From NCBI GenBank assembly GCA_020630915.1, contig JAHDIF010000009.1, forward strand, positions 47,680-111,679: a stretch of 64,000 bases of DNA, given 5' to 3'. The notes beneath the pieces are model-generated. The model was not told where the DNA came from, did not search any database, and worked only from the letters and a program-made list of their open reading frames with translations. This DNA comes from Dokdonia sp. (GTDB lineage: Bacteria; Bacteroidota; Bacteroidia; Flavobacteriales; Flavobacteriaceae). A program made the position numbers and the translations under genes. Below are positions 55,768 through 63,946 of this stretch, in pieces. The stretch's first letter is position 1, and each line of letters starts with the position of its first letter.

Positions 55768-56517
55768 ATGTTAAAAGTAAATAACCTGCGTGCAGGAATT
55801 GAAGAAAAAGAAATTCTTAAAGGAATTAATCTAGAAATAAAAGCCGGAGAAGTACACGCTATTATGGGGCCTAACGGTTCTGGAAAAAGCACACTTTCAT
55901 CTGTAATTGCAGGAAAAGAAGAGTACGAAGTTCTAGATGGAGATATCTTGCTTAATGGAGAATCTATTTTAGAGATGGACCCAGAAGAACGTGCTCATGA
56001 AGGTGTGTTTTTATCATTTCAATACCCGGTAGAAATTCCAGGTGTCACAGTAACTAACTTCATAAAAACAGCAATCAATGAGTCGCGCAAAGCTCGTGGC
56101 CTTGAAGATATGCCTGCCAGTGATATGCTTAAGATGATTAGAGAAAAATCTGAACTTCTAGAAATAGACCGTAAGTTTTTGTCTAGATCTCTTAACGAAG
56201 GTTTTTCTGGAGGAGAGAAAAAACGTAATGAGATTTTCCAGATGGCGATGCTCGAGCCTAAATTATCCATACTAGATGAAACAGATTCTGGTCTTGATAT
56301 TGACGCCTTGCGTATTGTAGCAAACGGTGTAAACAAATTGCGTAGTGAAGATAACGCGGTTCTTGTAATCACTCATTATCAGAGATTGTTAGAATACATC
56401 GTGCCAGACGTAGTACATGTACTCGTAGATGGAAAGATCGTAAAGACTGGTGGTAAAGAACTAGCACTAGAACTAGAAGAAAAAGGATACGATTGGATCA
56501 AAGCAGAACTTGCTTAA
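55768..56517 (+). CDS. sufC: Fe-S assembly ATPase SufC
   Basis: 249-residue ABC-type ATPase driving the SufBC2D scaffold. Walker [10 protein letters not shown], signature [10 protein letters not shown] and Walker [13 protein letters not shown], with the SufC-specific absence of a membrane partner. 8 bp after the MBL gene and 11 bp before sufD. Confidence 0.97.
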   Translation: MLKVNNLRAGIEEKEILKGINLEIKAGEVHAIMGPNGSGKSTLSSVIAGKEEYEVLDGDILLNGESILEMDPEERAHEGVFLSFQYPVEIPGVTVTNFIKTAINESRKARGLEDMPASDMLKMIREKSELLEIDRKFLSRSLNEGFSGGEKKRNEIFQMAMLEPKLSILDETDSGLDIDALRIVANGVNKLRSEDNAVLVITHYQRLLEYIVPDVVHVLVDGKIVKTGGKELALELEEKGYDWIKAELA

Positions 56518-56528
56518 AAAAGAAAAAA

Positions 56529-57842
56529 ATGTCGTTAAAAGATAAACTAGTTTCATCACACATTGTTTTTCAGGAAAGTCTGGATCCAGATAGCCCTATC
56601 TATGATGTGCGTAATGAAGCCATCAAGCATTTTGAAGAAGCCGGTTTCCCTACAAAAAAGGATGAAGCCTGGAAGTATACTTCGCTTAACAAGATTATAA
56701 AACCAGACTACAGCATATTCCCTAATGGAGAAGCAGGTCTTGATTATAAAGATGTAAAAAGATACTTTTTGCATAGCCTAGACACCTATAAAATTGTGTT
56801 TATAGATGGCGTGTTTAGCAGCCACCTAAGTGAGACCACCCATGCGGGTATAGATGTTTGTACAATGCGTAGTGCCCTTACAAAGTCGAAGTACAAAGCC
56901 GTTATAGATGTTTATTTTAATAAAATAGCACCCAAAGAAAGCTTAATAAGTCTTAATACCGCCTTTGCAAAAGAAGGAGCCTATATCAACATCCCAAAAA
57001 ACAAAGTAGCAGATAAGCCTATTGAGATCATTCATTTTTCTACGGGTAACGAAGCTGCCACAATGTTGCAACCTAGAAATCTTGTAGTAGCAGGAGAAAA
57101 TGCCGAAGTGCAAATTATAGAACGTCACCAGAGTCTTACAGAAAACCCTGTTCTTACCAATAGCGTGACAGAAATTTTTGCAGATAAAAGAGCAAACGTA
57201 GATTACTATAAAATTCAAAACGATACCCCAGAAGCATCCCTTATTGACAATACCTATGTAGATCAATATGATGACACTATTGTAAGCGTTCATACCTTTT
57301 CTTTAGGAGGTAAGCTTACGCGAAATAACCTCAACTTTTATCAAAAAGGAGAGCATATAGACAGTATTCTTAAAGGGGTAACCATTATAGGAGAAAAGCA
57401 ACACGTAGATCACAATACACTCGTACATCATGCACAACCTAACTGCGAGAGTCATCAAGATTATAAAGGAATTTATGATGATAACTCAACCGGTGTTTTT
57501 AATGGAAAAGTGTATGTAGATAAAATTGCACAAAAGACAAACGCCTATCAGTCTAACAATAATATCCTTGTAGATGATAAAGCAACGATTAACTCAAAGC
57601 CACAGCTAGAGATTTTTGCAGATGATGTTCGTTGTTCTCACGGTTGTACTATAGGACAACTAGATGAAAGTGCATTATTTTACCTGCGCTCAAGAGGAAT
57701 TCCTAAAAAGGAAGCGAGAGCACTGCTTATGTATGCCTTTGCCAATACCGTTTTAGAAAGCGTAAAAATACCTCAGCTCAAAGAACGTATTACAAAACAG
57801 ATCGCAAATAAACTTGGAGTAAATGTTGGATTTGCATTATAA
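56529..57842 (+). CDS. sufD: Fe-S assembly scaffold SufD
   Basis: 437 residues. Paralogue of SufB: DEAWKYTSLNKI at the N-terminus, HHAQPNCESHQDYKGIYDDNSTGVFNGKVYVDK and SQPQLEIFADDVRCSHGCTIGQLDE-type C-terminal beta-helix. I use ATG 56529 (MSLKDKL); the track start at 56493 overlaps sufC. Ends in a terminator, separating it from sufS. A variant 12-mer lies at 57314. Confidence 0.95.
   Translation: MSLKDKLVSSHIVFQESLDPDSPIYDVRNEAIKHFEEAGFPTKKDEAWKYTSLNKIIKPDYSIFPNGEAGLDYKDVKRYFLHSLDTYKIVFIDGVFSSHLSETTHAGIDVCTMRSALTKSKYKAVIDVYFNKIAPKESLISLNTAFAKEGAYINIPKNKVADKPIEIIHFSTGNEAATMLQPRNLVVAGENAEVQIIERHQSLTENPVLTNSVTEIFADKRANVDYYKIQNDTPEASLIDNTYVDQYDDTIVSVHTFSLGGKLTRNNLNFYQKGEHIDSILKGVTIIGEKQHVDHNTLVHHAQPNCESHQDYKGIYDDNSTGVFNGKVYVDKIAQKTNAYQSNNNILVDDKATINSKPQLEIFADDVRCSHGCTIGQLDESALFYLRSRGIPKKEARALLMYAFANTVLESVKIPQLKERITKQIANKLGVNVGFAL
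57314..57325 (+). repeat. variant element GCTTACGCGAAA
   Basis: Third copy of the variant 12-mer, inside sufD. Confidence 0.5.
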
Positions 57843-57865
57843 CTCAATCTAATGTTTAAAATATA

Positions 57866-57897
57866 AAATCTGCTTTCTAACGAATGCGGATTTTTTT
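57866..57897 (+). terminator. terminator after sufD
   Basis: An 8-bp stem AAATCTGC / GCGGATTT (one G-U pair) followed by T7, splitting the suf genes into two transcripts. Confidence 0.7.
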
Positions 57898-57941
57898 GTT
57901 AAGAGCATCTTTAATCCTATGTATATCAATCGTTCAAACCG

Positions 57942-57949
57942 TATCTTTG
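57942..57949 (+). promoter_or_regulatory. -7 element TATCTTTG for sufS
   Basis: Exact TAnnTTTG, 16 bp before the sufS ATG. Confidence 0.62.
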
Positions 57950-57965
57950 TGTCAAAGAATTTGTT

Positions 57966-59180
57966 ATGTTAGACATTAATAAAATACGAGAAGATTTTCC
58001 TATTCTCAAACGAGAAGTAAACGGGAAGCCTCTTGTGTATTTTGACAATGCAGCTACCTCGCAAACCCCTCAGGTAGTCATAGACGCCATTGTAGATTAT
58101 TACAGCACATACAATGCAAATATTCACAGAGGCGTACATTCTTTAAGCCAAGAAGCGACGGACGCTTACGAGCAGGCACGTATAAAAATTCAGAAGCATT
58201 TTAATGCAGCACAATCTTATGAGATTATTTTCACCTCTGGTACGACGCACAGTATCAATCTTGTTTCCAGTGGTTTTGAATCTCTTATAAATCAAGGTGA
58301 TGAGGTATTACTTTCGGCTTTAGAACATCATAGCAATATCGTGCCGTGGCAAATGTTGTGTGAAAAAACAGGAGCTACTTTAAAAGTGATTCCTATGACA
58401 CAAAGTGGGGAGTTAGATATGGCCGCTTTCGCAAAAGCAGTTACCCCAAAAACAAAATTAGTATTTGTAAATCACGTATCCAACGCACTAGGAACAGTTA
58501 ATGATATTAAAACTATCATAGCCAAAGCCCATAGTGTAGGAGCTGCTGTCCTAATTGATGGTGCGCAAGCAACCCCTCACATCAAGCCAGATGTTCAAGC
58601 ATTAGATGTAGATTTTTATGTCTGTTCTGCACATAAAATATGCGGCCCTACGGGAGTGGGTATCCTTTACGGAAAGCAAGAGTGGCTGGATAAATTACCT
58701 CCGTATCAAGGTGGTGGAGAAATGATAGAAACCGTTACGTTTGAAAAAACAACCTATGCCGGTTTGCCTCATAAATTTGAAGCAGGCACTCCTAATATAT
58801 GTGGCGGTATTGCTACTGGTGTCGGGTTAGATTATATGAATAGTATTGGTTTTGATACTATTGCAACGTATGAAAACGAGTTGCTTACATATGCCACAGA
58901 AAAGCTCATTGCCATTGATGGGTTAAAAATTTATGGTACTTCAAAAGAAAAAACTGCAGTAATCTCTTTTAATGTAGGAGAAATTCACCCTTATGACATA
59001 GGTACTATTTTAGACAAGCTAGGAATTGCTGTACGTACGGGACATCATTGTGCGCAGCCTATTATGGACTTTTATAAGATACCTGGAACTGTGCGCGCCT
59101 CATTTAGCTTTTACAATACGATGGAGGAAATAGATATTTTTGTTGCTGGCTTAGAAAAAGCAGTATTAATGTTATCATAA
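57966..59180 (+). CDS. sufS: cysteine desulfurase SufS
   Basis: PLP enzyme that takes sulfur from cysteine. 404 residues. PLP lysine Lys224 in SAHKICGPTG, substrate His in EHHSNIVPWQ, and the persulfide Cys362 in RTGHHCAQPIMDFY (group II desulfurase). A degenerate palindrome is read as AAFAKAV. Transcribed from its own promoter; sufE follows with another. Confidence 0.97.
   Translation: MLDINKIREDFPILKREVNGKPLVYFDNAATSQTPQVVIDAIVDYYSTYNANIHRGVHSLSQEATDAYEQARIKIQKHFNAAQSYEIIFTSGTTHSINLVSSGFESLINQGDEVLLSALEHHSNIVPWQMLCEKTGATLKVIPMTQSGELDMAAFAKAVTPKTKLVFVNHVSNALGTVNDIKTIIAKAHSVGAAVLIDGAQATPHIKPDVQALDVDFYVCSAHKICGPTGVGILYGKQEWLDKLPPYQGGGEMIETVTFEKTTYAGLPHKFEAGTPNICGGIATGVGLDYMNSIGFDTIATYENELLTYATEKLIAIDGLKIYGTSKEKTAVISFNVGEIHPYDIGTILDKLGIAVRTGHHCAQPIMDFYKIPGTVRASFSFYNTMEEIDIFVAGLEKAVLMLS
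58425..58438. repeat. degenerate palindrome (inside sufS)
   Basis: GCTTTCGCAAAAGC, one mismatch, read as A-F-A-K-A. Confidence 0.6.
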
Positions 59181-59225
59181 TTATTAACTTTCTTTGGTCA
59201 GTCTGTCAGTCTCGTACTTAGGCAT

Positions 59226-59233
59226 TATCTTTG
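59226..59233 (+). promoter_or_regulatory. -7 element TATCTTTG for sufE
   Basis: Exact TAnnTTTG, the same octamer as at sufS, 18 bp before the sufE ATG. Confidence 0.6.
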
Positions 59234-59251
59234 TTTCACTAATTAGTACTT

Positions 59252-59677
59252 ATGAGTAGTATACAAAAAATACAAGAAGAAATCATTGATGAGTTCTCTA
59301 TGTTTGACGACTGGATGCAACGCTATGAGTATATGATAGACTTGGGTAAATCTTTACCCCTTATCAATGAAGCGTACAAAACAGATGATTACATTATAAA
59401 AGGCTGCCAGAGTAAAGTATGGGTACACGCTCAAATGGAGGATAATAAAATACATTTTACTGCAGATAGTGATGCTATTATTACTAAAGGAATTATAGCC
59501 ATTTTAATTAGAGCTTTTTCAGGACAATCTCCTCAAGATATTATTGATGCAGATACGGCTTTTATAGATGAGATAGGTCTCAAAGAACACCTTTCGCCTA
59601 CGCGCGCAAACGGTCTTGTAAGCATGATAAAAGAAATAAAGCTCTATGCGGTAGCATACCAAACACAATTAAATTAA
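59252..59677 (+). CDS. sufE: sulfur acceptor SufE
   Basis: 141 residues. Takes the persulfide from SufS and delivers it to SufB. The active Cys is in IKGCQSKVWVHA, the standard SufE motif. 5 bp before the next gene. Confidence 0.95.
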   Translation: MSSIQKIQEEIIDEFSMFDDWMQRYEYMIDLGKSLPLINEAYKTDDYIIKGCQSKVWVHAQMEDNKIHFTADSDAIITKGIIAILIRAFSGQSPQDIIDADTAFIDEIGLKEHLSPTRANGLVSMIKEIKLYAVAYQTQLN

Positions 59678-59682
59678 ACGCT

Positions 59683-60006
59683 ATGAGCGAAGAAATAAAT
59701 ACAGAAGAACTAGGTGACAAAATAGTACGAGTACTTAAAACTATTTATGATCCAGAAATACCGGTAGACATTTACGAACTAGGTCTTATTTACGATGTGT
59801 TTGTAAATGAAGACATGGATACTAAAATCCTTATGACTCTTACCACACCTAATTGCCCCGTAGCAGAAACACTTCCTAAAGAAGTTGAAGACAAAGTGAA
59901 GTCACTTAAAGATGTAAACGATTGTGAGGTAGAAATCACTTTTGACCCTCCTTGGAGTCAAGATCTTATGAGTGAAGAAGCAAAGCTAGAATTAGGGATG
60001 CTATAA
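59683..60006 (+). CDS. SUF-system DUF59/MIP18 family protein
   Basis: 107 residues. Conserved DPEIPVDIYELGLIYDV and TTPNCPVAETLP (the Cys in NCPV) are typical of DUF59 / SufT-like Fe-S maturation factors. Between sufE (5 bp) and a DUF2480 gene (1 bp), the usual Bacteroidota arrangement. Confidence 0.93.
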   Translation: MSEEINTEELGDKIVRVLKTIYDPEIPVDIYELGLIYDVFVNEDMDTKILMTLTTPNCPVAETLPKEVEDKVKSLKDVNDCEVEITFDPPWSQDLMSEEAKLELGML

Positions 60007-60007
60007 T

Positions 60008-60517
60008 ATGGCTGGAGAGATCGTAAATAGAGTAGCTCAAAGTACCCTAATTACTTTTAATCTAGAGGAACTTTACGTACCAGGAGAAAGGAAGTTAATA
60101 GACATCTCACAGTGGTTAGATCAAGGATTTATATTACGAGAGAAAAGCTTTCGCGAAAGCGTAAAAAACCACAACTATCTTCCTTACCAAGACACCTTAG
60201 TTGCACTTACTTGCAGTACAGATGCCATTGTTCCAGCTTGGGCCTATATGCTTGTCGCAACTACCTTAAATGCATATGCCAGAAAAGTAGTTCAAGGTAA
60301 TCTCGAAACCTTAGAAACGATATTATTTACGGAGGAAATCTCAAAAATTGATATCACTCCCTATAAAAACGTACCTGTAATTGTAAAAGGCTGTTCCAAC
60401 AAACCTGTTCCTCAAAATGCCTATCTACTTCTCATTGAAAAATTACAACCCGTTGCGCGCAGTTTGATGTTTGGCGAAGCGTGCTCTGCAGTCCCATTAT
60501 TTAAAAAAAAGAAATAA
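60008..60517 (+). CDS. DUF2480 family protein
   Basis: 169 residues, cytosolic, typical of DUF2480, which is found almost only beside suf genes in Bacteroidota: INRV...YVPGERKLIDISQWLDQGFILREKSFRESV, ALTCSTDAIVPAWAYML and the C-terminal VKGCSNKPVPQNAYLLL. The palindrome here is read as F-R-E-S, a frame not used elsewhere. Role in Fe-S assembly is guilt by association. Confidence 0.88.
   Translation: MAGEIVNRVAQSTLITFNLEELYVPGERKLIDISQWLDQGFILREKSFRESVKNHNYLPYQDTLVALTCSTDAIVPAWAYMLVATTLNAYARKVVQGNLETLETILFTEEISKIDITPYKNVPVIVKGCSNKPVPQNAYLLLIEKLQPVARSLMFGEACSAVPLFKKKK
60147..60160. repeat. iterated palindrome, copy 15 (inside DUF2480 gene)
   Basis: Perfect copy, the only coding copy in the F-R-E-S frame. 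Confidence 0.95.
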
Positions 60518-60520
60518 GAA

Positions 60521-61465
60521 TTGACACGAGTATTGCCTGTCCTATTTTTACTATTATCTTTTGCTACAACAGCACAAGAAGTTGCCAAAGACACTATCCC
60601 AGATGGATGGAAAAGCAAAGCACTAGCAGAACTGCTGTTTAGTCAAAGTTCCTTTAATGAAGACTGGCAAGGTGGAGGAACCTCAAATGTTGCTGGAAAT
60701 ATAAACTACAACCACGACCTCAACTATAAAAAAGGTAAACTCAACTGGGACACAAAGCTCATTGCAAATTTAGGACTCAATGCAGCAAGAGGACAACGAT
60801 TTGTGCGGAAGACGTCAGATAGATTAGAGCTCAATAGTATTATTGGAAGTCGTATTGCACAATCCAGATGGTATACTTCTGGTCTTTTTAATTTTAGAAC
60901 CCAGTTCTTACCCGGTTATCGTTTTTTTGATACAGAAATTACCTCTAGTAGCACTAACATAGCAGAAATAGTGCAACAGCGAGAAAAAATCACACAATTT
61001 TTCTCTCCCGCTTATCTTCAAATTGGACCAGGTATTCTTTGGAAAAAGAGTAACAACCTTACTATAAACTTTGCTCCGATTACCTCCAGATTTATTTTTG
61101 TCTCTGGCAGATTTACAGCTGTTGTACCAGAAGAAGTTGAAAATTTTGAACCTTATTTTGGGGTTGCTGCAAATGAAACTACACGCTTTGAGTTAGGAGC
61201 CTCCCTAAGTGTGTATTACAAAGAAGAAATTTTTAAAAATATTGTTTTCGAGAACACTCTAAATCTCTACTCAGACTACCTAGAAAAAACAAAAAACATA
61301 GATTTAGATTATACCCTTAATGTAGGTATGCAAGTAAATAAGTATATCACAACAAATCTCTTATTACAGTTAATCTACGATGAGAATGCAGTAAATGGTT
61401 TACAAGTGCGACAAGTTTTAGGCGTAGGTTTAAAATATGCTTTTTTAGAATGGCGATCTTCTTAA
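60521..61465 (+). CDS. DUF3078 protein, first copy
   Basis: 314 residues from a TTG start 3 bp after the DUF2480 stop, followed by a signal peptide (TRVLPVLFLLLSFATTAQ). WKSKALAELLFSQSSFNEDWQGGGTSNVAGNINYNHDLNYKKGKLNWDTK is characteristic of DUF3078, an outer-membrane beta-barrel-like family of unknown function. Its tie to the suf operon is positional. Confidence 0.82.
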   Translation: MTRVLPVLFLLLSFATTAQEVAKDTIPDGWKSKALAELLFSQSSFNEDWQGGGTSNVAGNINYNHDLNYKKGKLNWDTKLIANLGLNAARGQRFVRKTSDRLELNSIIGSRIAQSRWYTSGLFNFRTQFLPGYRFFDTEITSSSTNIAEIVQQREKITQFFSPAYLQIGPGILWKKSNNLTINFAPITSRFIFVSGRFTAVVPEEVENFEPYFGVAANETTRFELGASLSVYYKEEIFKNIVFENTLNLYSDYLEKTKNIDLDYTLNVGMQVNKYITTNLLLQLIYDENAVNGLQVRQVLGVGLKYAFLEWRSS

Positions 61466-61570
61466 TGAGTGATTAAACAGCAATCTTATCGATATAATGT
61501 TTTGTTTAATCGACTAAAAGCAATACTTGGTTTATCCTTAAAAAGCAAGAAAATTCTAAGCAACTACAAG

Positions 61571-61578
61571 TATATTTG
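61571..61578 (+). promoter_or_regulatory. -7 element TATATTTG for the second DUF3078 gene
   Basis: Exact TAnnTTTG, 27 bp before ATG 61606. Confidence 0.6.
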
Positions 61579-61605
61579 TACCATCTAAACTTAACTTATT
61601 ATAAC

Positions 61606-62556
61606 ATGAAAAAAGTAATTGTAACATTTAGTCTTTTGATCCTTTGTGCAAGTGCATTTGGACAAACTAAAGAAGAGCTAGAAGGACAAATGGCTCCCAA
61701 AAAAGCTGAGATAGGAAAACTTCAAGGTGAGGTAGATGCTTTGCAGGCTCAAATAGATGCACTTCCAGGATGGAGAAAAGGAGCTTTTGGAACTTTAGGA
61801 GGAAGCATCTCAGAATTTAATAATTGGTTCAACCAAGGAACTCCTAATGTATCTTCTGGTACTATAGGTATTACTGGAAATGCTTTTGCAAATTTGAAGC
61901 AAGACAAATTTTTCTGGAACAATTCTTTAAACCTTAACCTCTCGTGGGTGAAGTTTGAAGATAACGACGCCACTATGGTAGATCCAGAAACAGAAGGGTT
62001 TAGAGAAGCTGTAGATGTATTTAATATTTCATCTCTTTATGGTAGAAATATTGCCAAAAACCTTGCGGCATCAGCACTAGGGGAATATAGAACTACAATC
62101 CTGAACAATTTTAATGACCCTGGATATTTAGATCTTGGGGTAGGTGTTACTTGGACTCCTGTTCAAAATCTTGTAGTGGTGGTTCACCCATTAAACTATA
62201 ACTTTGTTTTTGCAGATAATGATGCCGTTTTCCAGTCATCTTTAGGAGCAAAAATATTAGTAGATTATACAAGACAGATAGGAGCGATTAACTTTAAATC
62301 GAACCTAACCGCTTTCCAGAGTTACGAAAATGGAGATCTTTCTAACTGGCAATGGACCAATGCTTTTGCATACACTCTATGGAAGAAAATCGGTGTAGGG
62401 TTTGATTTTGGATTACGTAACAGTAACCAAGAAACATTAGCTAATAGCCTTGCTGCTTTTGCTGCAGGAGATATGACTGGTGAAACACCTACTTTTGAAA
62501 ATCTTGATGGTCAATTACAGTCTTTCTGGACTCTTGGATTGAGCTACGCTTTCTAG
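61606..62556 (+). CDS. DUF3078 protein, second copy, with N-terminal coiled coil
   Basis: 316 residues: signal peptide MKKVIVTFSLLILCASAFGQ, a short coiled coil (about 21-53, KEELEGQMAPKKAEIGKLQGEVDALQAQ), then the DUF3078 barrel (GWRKGAFGTLGGSISEFNNWFNQGTPN). Diverged paralogue of the preceding gene but with its own promoter. The track start at 61576 overlaps the -7 region; ATG 61606 gives a clean signal peptide. Function unknown. Confidence 0.85.
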   Translation: MKKVIVTFSLLILCASAFGQTKEELEGQMAPKKAEIGKLQGEVDALQAQIDALPGWRKGAFGTLGGSISEFNNWFNQGTPNVSSGTIGITGNAFANLKQDKFFWNNSLNLNLSWVKFEDNDATMVDPETEGFREAVDVFNISSLYGRNIAKNLAASALGEYRTTILNNFNDPGYLDLGVGVTWTPVQNLVVVVHPLNYNFVFADNDAVFQSSLGAKILVDYTRQIGAINFKSNLTAFQSYENGDLSNWQWTNAFAYTLWKKIGVGFDFGLRNSNQETLANSLAAFAAGDMTGETPTFENLDGQLQSFWTLGLSYAF

Positions 62557-62568
62557 GCTTACGCGAAA
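62557..62568 (+). repeat. variant element GCTTACGCGAAA
   Basis: Fourth copy of the variant 12-mer, touching the stop codon of the second DUF3078 gene. Confidence 0.5.
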
Positions 62569-62584
62569 ACAAATGCAACAATAT

Positions 62585-62614
62585 AAAAAGAGCGACCAAA
62601 TGGTCGCTCTTTTT
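62585..62614. terminator. bidirectional terminator between DUF3078 and hflX
   Basis: A 14-bp perfect stem AAAAAGAGCGACCA / TGGTCGCTCTTTTT with a 2-nt loop, T-tract on both strands. Confidence 0.92.
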
Positions 62615-62624
62615 TGTTCAAATT

Positions 62625-63839
62625 CTATAAATTCTGATCCTCATACTCGGGATACAAGAACTTGTTATAGGGGAAACGAGTCACGTGTATCTCACGCACA
62701 CGCTCATATACCTTTTTTCTAAATGCTTCTAAGTTATCCTTATTTAAAGCCGAGATAAATATCGCATCACCATTAGCACGTGCCATCCATGTTTTTTCCC
62801 ACTCCTCTAGAGAGTAATGAACGCCTGTGCGCTCTACCATAAGATCTTCTTCGTCAAAATCTTCGGCTTCGTAGGCATCAATTTTATTAAAAACCATTAA
62901 GGTAGGTTTATCCAGCCCGCTAATTTCGTCCAGCGTTTTATTTACAGATTCTATATGATCTTCAAACTGCGGGTGAGAAATATCTACTACGTGCAGGAGC
63001 AGGTCTGCTTCTCGCACTTCGTCTAGTGTGCTCTTAAAAGAATCTACGAGTTGCGTAGGTAGTTTTCGTATAAAGCCTACCGTATCAGATAATAAAAATG
63101 GCAGATTCCCTATTACTACTTTACGTACCGTAGTATCCAGCGTAGCAAATAGTTTATTCTCTGCAAAAACTTCACTTTTTGCCACTGTATTCATAAGAGT
63201 ACTCTTGCCTACATTGGTATATCCCACAAGTGCCACACGCACCAGAGCACCTCGATTACCGCGCTGGGTGGCCATTTGCTTATCAATAGTTTTTATCTTT
63301 TTCTTAAGCAAGGCAATGCGATCCCGCACGATACGTCTATCGGTCTCAATCTCTGTCTCTCCAGGACCTCGCATCCCGATACCTCCACGCTGTCGCTCTA
63401 AGTGTGTCCATAAACCTACTAGCCTAGGTAGTAAGTATTCATACTGTGCAAGCTCTACCTGTGTTCTCGCGTAACTCGTTTGCGCACGCTGTGCAAAAAT
63501 GTCCAGAATGAGATACGTACGATCTACAATCTTACATTTTAAAATTTTCTCAATATTTTTTTGCTGCGCCGGGGTAAGCTCATCATCAAAGATTACAGTA
63601 CCTACCTCGTGTTGCTCTACATAAGCAGCCACATCTTCCATCTTACCCGTCCCTATAAACGTTTTAGGATTAGGCATATCAAGCTTTTGCGTAAACCGCT
63701 TGAGCACTCTTCCACCTGCTGTATAGGCAAGAAACTCGAGTTCATCTAAGTACTCATTCATCTTCTCCTCGTTCTGAGCACGTGTGACCAACCCAATGAG
63801 TAGGACTTTCTCGTAATCTGTTTTTTCTACTTCTAGCAT
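62625..63839 (-). CDS. hflX: ribosome-associated GTPase HflX
   Basis: 404 residues. Splits or rescues stalled ribosomes. N-terminal HflX domain (TFIGTGKMEDVAAYV, FDDELTPAQQKNIEK), the GGIGMRGPGETEIETDRR helical linker, then a GTPase domain with GYTNVGKST (G1), LSDTVGFIRKLP (G3) and NKID (G4). ATG 63839 (MLEVEKTDYEKV) is used; the track start at 63887 lies upstream of a perfect -7 box. The mRNA would be leaderless or nearly so. Confidence 0.95.
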   Translation of the reverse strand: MLEVEKTDYEKVLLIGLVTRAQNEEKMNEYLDELEFLAYTAGGRVLKRFTQKLDMPNPKTFIGTGKMEDVAAYVEQHEVGTVIFDDELTPAQQKNIEKILKCKIVDRTYLILDIFAQRAQTSYARTQVELAQYEYLLPRLVGLWTHLERQRGGIGMRGPGETEIETDRRIVRDRIALLKKKIKTIDKQMATQRGNRGALVRVALVGYTNVGKSTLMNTVAKSEVFAENKLFATLDTTVRKVVIGNLPFLLSDTVGFIRKLPTQLVDSFKSTLDEVREADLLLHVVDISHPQFEDHIESVNKTLDEISGLDKPTLMVFNKIDAYEAEDFDEEDLMVERTGVHYSLEEWEKTWMARANGDAIFISALNKDNLEAFRKKVYERVREIHVTRFPYNKFLYPEYEDQNL

Positions 63840-63843
63840 ACTA

Positions 63844-63851
63844 CAAAGGTA
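63844..63851 (-). promoter_or_regulatory. -7 element TACCTTTG for hflX, probably leaderless
   Basis: Exact TAnnTTTG on the minus strand, 4 nt before the ATG; same octamer as at thiL. Confidence 0.6.
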
Positions 63852-63946
63852 GGGAGTAGTCTGCCGAAAACGAAATGAAAGTAGCAATCAAAACTGAAAT
63901 AGCTTCCGAACTGATCTTAAAACTTTAGAGCTCTGGTGAAAGTGTT

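Noticed and set aside
59199-59216. Short tandem GTCAGTCT upstream of sufE
   Set aside because: Only two copies of 8 bp; not distinguishable from chance without comparison.
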